A stretch of DNA of 26,245 nucleotides from assembly GCA_031551765.1 (NCBI GenBank), contig JAVBNC010000085.1, forward strand, positions 1-26,245, in the 5' to 3' direction. Made by a program: the position numbers and the translations under genes. How positions within the stretch are numbered: position 1 is the stretch's first letter; every line of letters begins with the position of its first letter. This document shows, in pieces, positions 7,751-15,500 of this stretch. The notes beneath the pieces were generated by a model that was not told the DNA's origin, did no database searches, and worked only from the letters and a program-made list of their open reading frames with translations. The DNA comes from JAVBNC01 sp031551765 (GTDB lineage Bacteria; Desulfobacterota; Desulfovibrionia; Desulfovibrionales; Desulfovibrionaceae).

Positions 7751-7837
7751 ACTTCAGGCCGTGGCGGCTTGAAACGCTTTGTGGTAGGCTGCGCCGCGTG
7801 ATGATTTTTTCCACTTCTCGCCCAAAGGAAGCGACGT

Positions 7838-9103
7838 ATGAGAGACGAAACCAAATGCCTGCACTCCGGGTACACGCCCAAGAACACGGAACCGCGCGTG
7901 GTGCCCATTGTGCAGAGCACCACCTACGTGTTTGATTCCACGGAAGACGTGGGCGCGGTGTTTGACGACCCCACCAAGAACCTCATTTACTCGCGCTTCG
8001 CCAACCCCACGGTCATGGCCGTGGAAGCCAAGATAGCGGACCTGGAAGGCGGCGCGGCGGCCATGTGCACCTCTTCCGGCCAGGCCGCGACGCTGCTGTC
8101 CATTCTCAACCTGTGCAGCGCCGGGGACAGTTTTATCAGCACCACCCAGATTTACGGCGGTTCCATCAACCTGTTCGCCGTGACCTTGAAAAAGCTGGGC
8201 ATCGAATGCATTTTCGTCAGCGCGGACGCGGACGAAGCCACGGTCAACGCCGCGTTCAAACCCAACACCAAGGCGGTGTTCGGCGAAACCCTGGCCAACC
8301 CGGCCCTGACCGTGCTGGATATCGAGAAATTCGCCAGGATAGCCCACAACCACGGTGTGCCGCTGATAATCGACAACACCTTTGCCACGCCCATGCTGTG
8401 CAAGCCCTTCCAGTACGGCGCGGACATCATCGTGCATTCCACGTCCAAGTATATGGACGGCCACGCGCTGCAAGTGGGCGGCGTGATTGTGGACAGCGGG
8501 AAATTCAACTGGAAGAACGGCAAGTTCCCGGATTTCACGGAACCGGACCCCTCCTACCACGGCATTTCCTACACGGAAAAGTACGGGGACAGCGCCTACA
8601 TCATCAAGGCCAGAATGCAGCTGATGCGCGACTACGGCATGTACCCTTCCGCGCATTCGGCTTTTCTGCTGAACCTGGGCCTGGAAACCCTGGCCGTGCG
8701 CATGGACCGCTACTGCGAAAACGCCCTGAAAGTGGCGAAACACCTGCGGGCTTCCGCCAAGGTGGAATCCATCATTTACCCCGGCCTGGAGAGCGACAAA
8801 AGCTACAAACTGGCGCAAAAGTACCTCAAGGGCGCCAGCGGGGTCATTTCCTTCATCATCAAGGGCGGCAAGCAGAACGCCGTGGCTTTTATGGACGCGC
8901 TCACCCTGGCTTCCAACGAAGTTCACGTGGCGGACATCCGCACCTGCGTGCTGCACCCGGCCAGCGCCACCCACCGCCAGCTGACGGAAGAGCAGTTGGT
9001 CCAGGCGGGCATAAACCCGGGCATGATCCGCTTTTCCGTCGGGCTGGAGAACGTGGACGACATTATCGAGGATATCGAGCGGGGCTTTGCGGCCATACGC
9101 TAG
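7838..9103 (+). CDS. metY: O-acetylhomoserine sulfhydrylase-type PLP enzyme (Cys/Met metabolism family)
   Basis: A 421-aa enzyme of the Cys/Met-metabolism PLP-dependent family. SKYMDGH places the Schiff-base lysine at K204; DNTFATP (179-185) holds the pyridine-nitrogen aspartate D179; Y106 in QIYGGS fits the ring-stacking tyrosine; SSGQAA (79-84) lies in the phosphate-binding region. Length and the DETKCLHSGY start fit O-acetylhomoserine aminocarboxypropyltransferase (MetY), which makes homocysteine from sulfide and O-acetylhomoserine, a sensible route in a sulfide-producing organism. Methionine gamma-lyase is a close relative and cannot be excluded by eye. AAAGGAAG precedes the ATG. It looks monocistronic, isolated between repeat copy C upstream and a terminator plus AT-rich island downstream. 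No riboswitch was recognised in the 87 bp upstream. Confidence 0.85.
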   Translation: MRDETKCLHSGYTPKNTEPRVVPIVQSTTYVFDSTEDVGAVFDDPTKNLIYSRFANPTVMAVEAKIADLEGGAAAMCTSSGQAATLLSILNLCSAGDSFISTTQIYGGSINLFAVTLKKLGIECIFVSADADEATVNAAFKPNTKAVFGETLANPALTVLDIEKFARIAHNHGVPLIIDNTFATPMLCKPFQYGADIIVHSTSKYMDGHALQVGGVIVDSGKFNWKNGKFPDFTEPDPSYHGISYTEKYGDSAYIIKARMQLMRDYGMYPSAHSAFLLNLGLETLAVRMDRYCENALKVAKHLRASAKVESIIYPGLESDKSYKLAQKYLKGASGVISFIIKGGKQNAVAFMDALTLASNEVHVADIRTCVLHPASATHRQLTEEQLVQAGINPGMIRFSVGLENVDDIIEDIERGFAAIR

Positions 9104-9128
9104 CTAAGCGGCTCACAGCCGTTATGCG

Positions 9129-9167
9129 CGGCCCGGGTCGGATGGTGCGAAACCTCCGGCCGGGCCG
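9129..9167 (+). terminator. Candidate terminator after the PLP enzyme
   Basis: CGGCCCGG and CCGGGCCG form an 8-bp GC stem around an imperfect interior, followed by a short T-rich run (TTGTTGT). It lies 25 bp after the stop codon, at the boundary where the sequence turns from GC-rich to extremely AT-rich. Confidence 0.55.
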
Positions 9168-9182
9168 TTGTTGTGTAGTGCC

Positions 9183-9610
9183 TTAATTTCATTAGATGAA
9201 AAACATTACGGCTCAACAAAATAAATATATGAACAGTTAAGTTGTAATTTAATGATTTATTATAGTACGAAATATTATCATGTAATATTTTTTTTATTTT
9301 TATAATTATATAAGATAATAGATTTAATATATGAAATAATATTAATAATTTATTGTTTAAAAATATATTTCGTTTATAATTTTATTATATTTTGCAATAT
9401 AAATTTATTAGTAAAATATGATATGGTTGTAAATAAATCATAATCATTTATTTTATATAATAATAAAATGATATAATTAAATTAATATAGTATATATAAA
9501 TTGCTAATATGCTTAATTAGTAATTGCTATTGTATTGAAAATGTCTTTCAATACATGGTATAGAAAAAGATTTCCCTTGATTTTTTATTCGAAAAAACAA
9601 ATATAGTCGT
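9183..9610 (+). other. AT-rich intergenic island upstream of the small adhesin
   Basis: About 430 bp of extreme AT content between GC-rich genes; I count 12 G/C in the 120 bases 9241-9360. No gene is visible. It probably contains the adhesin promoter, but -10-like hexamers are so frequent that none can be singled out. AT-rich curved DNA of this sort is a typical target for nucleoid-associated silencers; that role is inference. Confidence 0.7.
9531..9555 (+). promoter_or_regulatory. Perfect 10-bp inverted repeat, candidate operator
   Basis: TGTATTGAAA (9531-9540) and TTTCAATACA (9546-9555) are perfect reverse complements separated by 5 bp (ATGTC). It lies about 133 bp upstream of the small adhesin ATG inside the AT-rich island. 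The symmetry fits a dimeric regulator site; the regulator is unknown. Confidence 0.5.
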
Positions 9611-9624
9611 TAACTCCCTTCATG

Positions 9625-9649
9625 TTTTTCCGGCAGGGGGCCGGAAAGA
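9625..9649 (+). promoter_or_regulatory. Conserved 5' leader hairpin (AGGGG loop), small adhesin
   Basis: A 10-bp stem, TTTTTCCGGC with GCCGGAAAGA (one G-U pair), closes a five-base loop AGGGG. The stem ends 39 nt before the ATG at 9689. The same structure, with the same loop and exactly the same distance, precedes the giant adhesin at 12516-12540. There is no T-tract after it, so it is unlikely to be a simple terminator. Confidence 0.6.
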
Positions 9650-9688
9650 TCGGGAGTACCAGCTATTTCTTCAAAAGGGGGGAATCTT

Positions 9689-11824
9689 ATGGCTCTCACT
9701 ATTCCTGAGCAGCGTCAACTTATCCAGCTCACCCGCCCTGAAGCGGGGCAAAATGTGACCGTTGCCGCCGGTGCGGAATCCATACTCAAAATGGGCTTTG
9801 CGCCGGACGCGGCCAGCACTGAGGCCGCCGGCAAAGATTTGGTGTTCACCTTTCCGGACGGCGGCCGTATCACGGTCACCGGCTTTTTCGACAAAGGCGC
9901 GGACGCCCTGCCCAGCCTGGAGCTGGAAGACGGCAGCGGCCTGTCCGGCAAAGATTTTCTGGCGGCCTTCAACCCGGACCTGCTGGCCACCGCGGCCGGT
10001 CCCGGCGCGGGCGCGGGCGCTCCCGGCAGCGGTTCCGGCGAATACGCGGACGACGCGGGCGCGCTGATTGACGGCATAGACCGCCTGGGCTCTCTGGGCA
10101 CCATTTATTGGGCCAGGGATTCCGGGGTTTCCGAGCAGTACCAGGGCGCGCCTGTGGATCTGGCCGCCGCGCCGCCTCTTTCGCCGCTGCCGCCGGATCC
10201 CACGCCCACGCCGGAGCCTCCCGCGCCTACTCCAGATCCTCCGGTTGATCCGCCTGTCGAGCCTCCGGTTGACCCGCCTGTCGATCCTCCGGTTGATCCT
10301 CCCGTCGATCCTCCCGTCGATCCTCCGGTTGATCCTCCTGTTCCGGATCCCTCTCTGCACGCCCACGACAACGTGGACACCGGAACGGTTGTGCCCGGCG
10401 AATCCACGATCAGGGAGGAGACCACCGGCAGCGATTTGGGCTTCGGTGATAAGGGCGCGCTAAAGGATCATACGGGGCAGATCAAAAAGACGGACGACTC
10501 GCTGGAACTCCGCTCCTCCAGCGGCCAGTTTGAAAAGGATTTCCTGAAGTACTTTGCCGCGGGCACCACGTCAGAAGATCTTGTGGACCTTGTCAACGGC
10601 ATCATGCCCAGCGGCTCCTGGGAAGGCGGCAAGAGCGGCAGCGGCGCCGTAGCGCTGGATATGGGTTCCCTGGATGGGGACACGAACAGCATTGCCTTCA
10701 ACTGGGAGTTCAATACCCACAACCAGGGTAACGATACAGAACCGGATCCGGCCTTTTATGTCGTGCTGGACGCCGACGGGAATGTCGTGGCCAAGGGCCT
10801 TATCGACCAGTTCCCCGATCAGCACAAGGGCGCGGTGCATGAAGGCACGGTGACGATCGACGGGCTTCTGCCCGGATCCTACACCCTGCTGCTCGGTCTG
10901 GTAGAAGAGGGGCAGCCGGGGCAAAAGCCGCGCCTGACCATTGACAACCTCGCCACCCACGAGACCACGACCATAGAAACCGTGCCCTACGAAATGGACC
11001 TTTCCGGTAACGTCATTATTGATCCCACCTTTGGCGGCTGGGCCGGGTCCGATGCCCATGGGCAGGGCATTGACCACCTGAACAACGCGCCCGAAGGCGT
11101 CACCATGGACGATGCCAGGGTCACCAGCTTCGAGGCGGCGGGAGCCAAGTATCTTATCGGCGCGGAGAGCGGGAGCCACGACGGCCAGGATGCCGATCAC
11201 GGCTACTACCGCGCCATTGAGATCGAGGGCGGCATCTTCACCATGTACGAGGACGGCTACTATACCTTCCACCTGGAGGGCAGCTACATAAAGGGTGAAG
11301 GAAGCCTGCCTTCCATCGACAACCTGAACGTCAGCTACACGGTGGAAATACCCGGCCATCCCGAGATTCCGTCTGATAGCGCCACACTCTATATCCGCAC
11401 TGATGACGCGGCCGACAACATTATTCACGGCACCGACGGCAACGATTTGCTGTACGGCCATCCGGGCGACCAAGTCATGTTCGGCGGGGCCGGCGAGGAT
11501 ACCTTCGCCTGGAAGCCCGGGGACATGGACGGCGGCACGGACGTCATCAGAGACTTTACTTTGGAGCAGGACCACCTGCGCTTTGAAGGGGTTTTCACCA
11601 GCGAAGAGCTGAGCAATCTGGACAGTCTGCTGGGCAACAAAATCCAACTGACAGCCGTGGACAGCGACAACCTTACCCTGGTCGTCAGCGATGGCAGCGG
11701 GCATACGCAAACCGTGCAGATTCACATGGAAAACAGCCCTATTGCGGATGCAAACGCCTTTAACAGCGATGCCGACGCCCAGAGCCAGTTGTTGCAGCAG
11801 ATTCTGGCCAACTCCGGCGGCTGA
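9689..11824 (+). CDS. Short retention-module RTX adhesin-like protein (type I secreted)
   Basis: A 711-aa acidic surface or secreted protein. Residues 1-100 form a beta-rich N-terminal module (DLVFTFPDGGRITVTGFF at 50-67). TAAG at 101-104 resembles the LapG protease site of LapA-type adhesins. Residues 114-141 (GEYADDAGALID, RLGSLGTIYW) are nearly identical in the giant paralogue. A proline tract of eight PPV(D/E) units spans 184-215. Two beta-sandwich-like regions of unknown family follow (about 316-430 and 435-570). Three RTX-like nonapeptides (580-608, HGTDGNDLLYG, FGGAGEDTF) should bind calcium. The end LLQQILANSGG resembles a T1SS signal and matches the paralogue. AAAAGGGGGG precedes the ATG. 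Expected path: secretion by an ABC/LapBCE-like exporter, retention in the outer membrane and release by proteolysis. That is inferred, and no exporter gene is in the window. Confidence 0.85.
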   Translation: MALTIPEQRQLIQLTRPEAGQNVTVAAGAESILKMGFAPDAASTEAAGKDLVFTFPDGGRITVTGFFDKGADALPSLELEDGSGLSGKDFLAAFNPDLLATAAGPGAGAGAPGSGSGEYADDAGALIDGIDRLGSLGTIYWARDSGVSEQYQGAPVDLAAAPPLSPLPPDPTPTPEPPAPTPDPPVDPPVEPPVDPPVDPPVDPPVDPPVDPPVDPPVPDPSLHAHDNVDTGTVVPGESTIREETTGSDLGFGDKGALKDHTGQIKKTDDSLELRSSSGQFEKDFLKYFAAGTTSEDLVDLVNGIMPSGSWEGGKSGSGAVALDMGSLDGDTNSIAFNWEFNTHNQGNDTEPDPAFYVVLDADGNVVAKGLIDQFPDQHKGAVHEGTVTIDGLLPGSYTLLLGLVEEGQPGQKPRLTIDNLATHETTTIETVPYEMDLSGNVIIDPTFGGWAGSDAHGQGIDHLNNAPEGVTMDDARVTSFEAAGAKYLIGAESGSHDGQDADHGYYRAIEIEGGIFTMYEDGYYTFHLEGSYIKGEGSLPSIDNLNVSYTVEIPGHPEIPSDSATLYIRTDDAADNIIHGTDGNDLLYGHPGDQVMFGGAGEDTFAWKPGDMDGGTDVIRDFTLEQDHLRFEGVFTSEELSNLDSLLGNKIQLTAVDSDNLTLVVSDGSGHTQTVQIHMENSPIADANAFNSDADAQSQLLQQILANSGG
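10238..10333 (+). repeat. 12-bp tandem repeat encoding PPV(D/E) x8
   Basis: Eight 12-bp units in frame encode seven PPVD and one PPVE tetrapeptides (residues 184-215 of the small adhesin), followed by a degenerate PPVP. Units differ at synonymous positions (GTT/GTC, CCG/CCC/CCT). The tract is a rigid extended linker between the N-terminal module and the body, and in-frame slippage could change its length. Confidence 0.9.
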
Positions 11825-11846
11825 TGCCTCCGGCTCGACAACCAAT

Positions 11847-11870
11847 CCCGTGGGGCTTCGGCCCCATGGG
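11847..11870 (+). terminator. UUCG-type hairpin after the small adhesin
   Basis: CCCGTGGGGC, loop TTCG, GCCCCATGGG: a 10-bp stem with one G-T pair, 22 nt after the stop codon. The same stem with a CCCG loop follows the giant adhesin at 25902-25925. It probably works together with the terminator next to it. Confidence 0.6.
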
Positions 11871-11874
11871 CACG

Positions 11875-11903
11875 GCGGCCCCCGCAAAGCGGGGGCCGCT
11901 TTT
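11875..11903 (+). terminator. Intrinsic terminator of the small adhesin gene
   Basis: A perfect 11-bp stem, GCGGCCCCCGC (11875-11885) with GCGGGGGCCGC (11889-11899), loop AAA, then TTTT. A strong rho-independent terminator, so the two adhesin genes are likely separate transcription units. Confidence 0.88.
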
Positions 11904-12100
11904 GGTTGCGGCGCACTGCCCGCTCACGTACGGCCGCGAAATCTTATGGGCGCCCCACGGTGGGAACCGGTTTTGCTTGAAAAAAGGCGGCGCGATGATG
12001 GTCCGCGCCGTTTGCGATTGGTGTTTTCGGCCATGGGAGCCGTTTTTTCCCGGTTTCCGGTATAACAAGGCGAGCCCGGACCGGCTCTTTTCGGGGGGGC
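11904..12100 (+). other. GC-rich spacer without a gene
   Basis: No credible coding region. It holds one weak hairpin, CGGCGCG (11988-11994) with CGCGCCG (12004-12010), flanked by an A-run and TTT, which may be a degenerate terminator. Nothing else is recognised before the AT-rich island. Confidence 0.4.
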
Positions 12101-12500
12101 ATATATATAAAAGTATACATGGGACTACGGCAATTTTGTTTTGGATGTATATGATTGTATACATGGAAATTATAAACATAAAAAATATTTTTTTGTTTTA
12201 TAATTAATAGATAATACGATATTATCTATATATAATGTCAAATTATTAAAATAAAAACACAAGAAAAACATGTTAAAAAACAAAAATTGTATAAAAATAT
12301 TACACTAATGTCTGAATAAATATTGATAATAAATTGGATAGCTAAATAAAATTACAAATTTGTATGATATTTTTCTTAGATAAAGTGAAAGTACGAAAAA
12401 ACAAGTATTGATCCCGACAATAAAGGAATTGATTTTTATTTGGCAGCGATGTTATATGTAAATATTTTTTTCTTGTTATTTTTGTTTTTTCCTTGCTAAT
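12101..12500 (+). other. AT-rich intergenic island upstream of the giant adhesin
   Basis: About 400 bp of very high AT content; 7 G/C in the 60 bases 12181-12240. No gene is seen. It includes the direct repeat GTATACATGG (12113-12122 and 12157-12166), the palindrome at 12210-12226, and CGAAAAAACAAGTAT at 12394-12408, which resembles CGAAAAAACAAATAT at 9590-9604 before the small adhesin. Likely promoter and regulatory region. Confidence 0.7.
12210..12226 (+). promoter_or_regulatory. Perfect 7-bp inverted repeat, candidate operator
   Basis: GATAATA, spacer CGA, TATTATC: perfect dyad symmetry within the AT-rich island. Because such sequence produces chance palindromes, confidence is low. Confidence 0.3.
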
Positions 12501-12515
12501 GCTGGATTATCCAGC
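12501..12515 (+). promoter_or_regulatory. Short leader hairpin before the AGGGG hairpin
   Basis: GCTGGA, loop TTA, TCCAGC, a perfect 6-bp stem directly 5' of the conserved leader hairpin of the giant adhesin. No counterpart is seen before the small adhesin. Confidence 0.4.
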
Positions 12516-12540
12516 CTTCTCCGACAGGGGGTCGGGGAAG
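12516..12540 (+). promoter_or_regulatory. Conserved 5' leader hairpin (AGGGG loop), giant adhesin
   Basis: A 10-bp stem, CTTCTCCGAC with GTCGGGGAAG (one U-G pair), closes the loop AGGGG and ends 39 nt before the ATG. Compared with 9625-9649, three stem positions change on both sides (T-A to C-G twice, G-C to A-T) while pairing is kept. That supports a selected RNA structure. Confidence 0.62.
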
Positions 12541-12579
12541 GGACCCGTCCATTCATCTCTTTCCTGAGGGGGTCCAGTC

Positions 12580-15500
12580 ATGGCACTTGCCATCCCTACC
12601 GATGTTTCCCGGCAAAGTATTCAGCTCGCCCGTCCCGGCCCAGGCCAAAGCGTAAGCCTGGCCGCCGGAGCGGAAACAACCCTCAAGCTGCTTTTCGCGC
12701 CTGACGCGGCCAATACCGAAGCCTCCGGCAAAGACCTGGTCTTCACTTTCCCCGACGGCGGCAGAATCGTCGTTACCGGTTTCTTCGACAAAGGCGTCGA
12801 TGCGCTGCCCAGCCTCGAACTTGAGGACGGCAGCGCTCTGAGCGGCAAAGATTTTCTGACGGCGTTCAACCCTGACCTTTTGTCAACCGCAGCCGGTCCC
12901 GCGGCAGGCCCCGGCAACCCGTCCAGCGGGTCCGGGGAGTATGCGGACGACGCCGGCGCGCTGATTGACGGCGTGGACCGCCTGGGTTCCCTCGGCACCA
13001 TCTACTGGGGCCGCGGCACGGAACTTGGGGAACTCAACCCCGCCGAACCCCTGGCCGCCGCTTTGCCCGGCCTTGATCTTGCCATTGACATCGTTCCCGG
13101 CGGGCCCAAAGATCCGGGCGGTACCGAGTATCCCGTCGGCCCCAGCGACCCCGGCTACCCCGGCGATCCCGGCGATCCCACCCGGCCCGTGCGCACCGTG
13201 GAAACCGGCGGCGTGAACGCCCTGGTCAACGAAGCGCATCTTGCCGAAGGCACGGCCCCGGTGCCCGGTCCCATCACCACGCACCTCTATTTCACCATTA
13301 CCTCCAACGACGGCCTGGCCGCCGTGGTTATCGGCGACGTTCCCTACGTCGTGCAGCCGGACGGCTCCCTGGCGAATTTCCCGGCGGGCGGCATACCCGG
13401 CAACGTGGGCTTTCTCAGCGGCCCCGTGGTCACGGACAACGGCGACGGCACCTACACGCTGGACCTGACCTATACCTTTACCGGCCCCTTTCAGCATGAA
13501 GGCGAAATCCAGGGCGCGGACGTGGCCCCGGACGTGGACGACTTCCCCATCGGCGCCATCAGTGAAAGCGGCGTTACCAGCGGCACGGTATACGCGCATA
13601 TCGACGTTATCGACGACGTGCCCATTGCCAACGCCGACGAACGCGCCATGGCGGAAGAAGCCGCTTCCATCAGCGGCAACGTGTTCGGCCTGGAAGGCGC
13701 GGGAGCGGGCGACGTGGCCGACCAGATCGGCGCGGACGGCGCGGCAACCCCCGGCAGCCCGGTAACGGGCGTGGCGGCGGGCAACGACCCCGCACAGCAC
13801 AGCGCCGGTATCGGCGAGGAAATCCAGGGCGACTACGGCACCCTGGTGCTGGGAGCGGACGGCCAATATACCTATCAACTGACCGCGGACGTGCCCGACG
13901 GCGAGCGGGTGCTGGACGTTTTCAGCTACACCATTCTGGATTCCGACGGCGACTGGAAAACCACCACGCTGACCATCGCCATTACCGGCACCGAGAACAA
14001 CATACCCACCCTTATCGTACCCACGGGGCAGAGCCTGGACGCCATCCTGCACGATGACGGCCTGCCCGGCGGCACGCGCGCTCATGAAGCCGGAACGGAC
14101 CACCCCACGTCCGAAAGCAATACCTTTATTATTGATACTCACGGCGAAGGCCTGTCCACGCTGAGTATAGGCGGAGTGACCATTCCCATTCCCACGCCGG
14201 GCACGGCCACGGCGCCCGTGACCATTTCCCCGGCCGGTTCGGTGTATACCGTAACCGTGTCCGCCAGCGTGGACGCGGACGGCGTCTACACCCTGACCTA
14301 CAATTCCGTGCTGAACAGCGCCTATTCCCACGCGCCGGGCGCGGAGAGCGTGGCTTTCTCCTACGCCATCGCGGCCACGGACGGCAACGGCGACCCGCTG
14401 CTGGACGGGGCGGGCAACAACTACAACCTCAGCCTGACCATTCTGGACGACAACCCCATCGCCCGTGACGACTACGCCAGCCTGGGCCTTGAAAAAGAAT
14501 CCGTCATCGGCAACGTGATCAGCGGCACGGTGGACGGGGTGGCCAACGCGGCCTATGCCGACACCTACGGCGCGGACAACAGCGCCGGGACCATGAGCTG
14601 GAATACCCCTGATACCTGCACCTTCACCCGGGCCGACGGCGCGGTCATTACCCTGAGCATCGGCGCGGGCGGCGCGCTGACCAACGCGAGCGATCCCACG
14701 GACGCCACGGATTACGGCACCCTGGTCCTGGGCGCGGGAGGCGCGTACGAGTACACACGCGGGGAAAACACCCCCAGCGGCACCATAGCGGCCGGCTACA
14801 CCATTACCGACGCGGACAGCGATTCCACGGGCGCCACGCTGTACATCAGCCTGGGCGCCATTCCGCGCATCACCCCGGCGGAGCTTGAAGGCCAAGGCAT
14901 TGTGTACGAAGCCCACCTGGACAACGACGACTACAAGGGCACGCTGGCCGGCGACCTCCCCGACGGCCACGGCGTGGTCACGCAGATGGGGTTCCTTGTG
15001 GACCTCATGGGCGCGCCGCTGGACCACTTCACCATCGGCGGCGTGGACTTCACTGTGGACAACGCCGGCAACCTGGTCGGCGATTTTACAGCCATCCAGG
15101 GCCTGGCTTACGGCTCCGTAAGCGCGGGCACTCTGACCGATCAAGGTGACGGCACCTACCTGCTCAGCCTCACCTACACGCTGGAAAAGCCCTATACCGG
15201 CCCCGAGCACGGCGTGAAACCCGGTTTTGAAGAGAATGACATCGCCTACGGCCAGGAAAGCCTGGAAGTGAGCGTGACCACCACGGCGGCTTCCAGCGCC
15301 CCCGCTGACGGGGAAATCGCCATTGCCGACGACATGCCCGCCGACCTGGCTGTCAGCGAGACGAAAACCCTGGATGAAAGCTGCCTGGAGGACGCGCCCT
15401 ACATCACCGCCAGCGGCACGGTGGACGTGGATTTCGGCGCGGACGGCCCGTCTTCGGACGCGAACTTCGGCCCGGCTTTCAAGTTCGACCTCGTCGAGCT

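Noticed and set aside
9431..9453. AAATAAAT/ATTTATTT inverted repeat in the AT-rich island
   Set aside because: Only A and T arms in roughly 90 percent AT sequence; such a match is expected by chance.
9625..9649. CsrA/RsmA site in the AGGGG-loop hairpin
   Set aside because: The loop has no GGA, the essential core of CsrA sites, in either copy.
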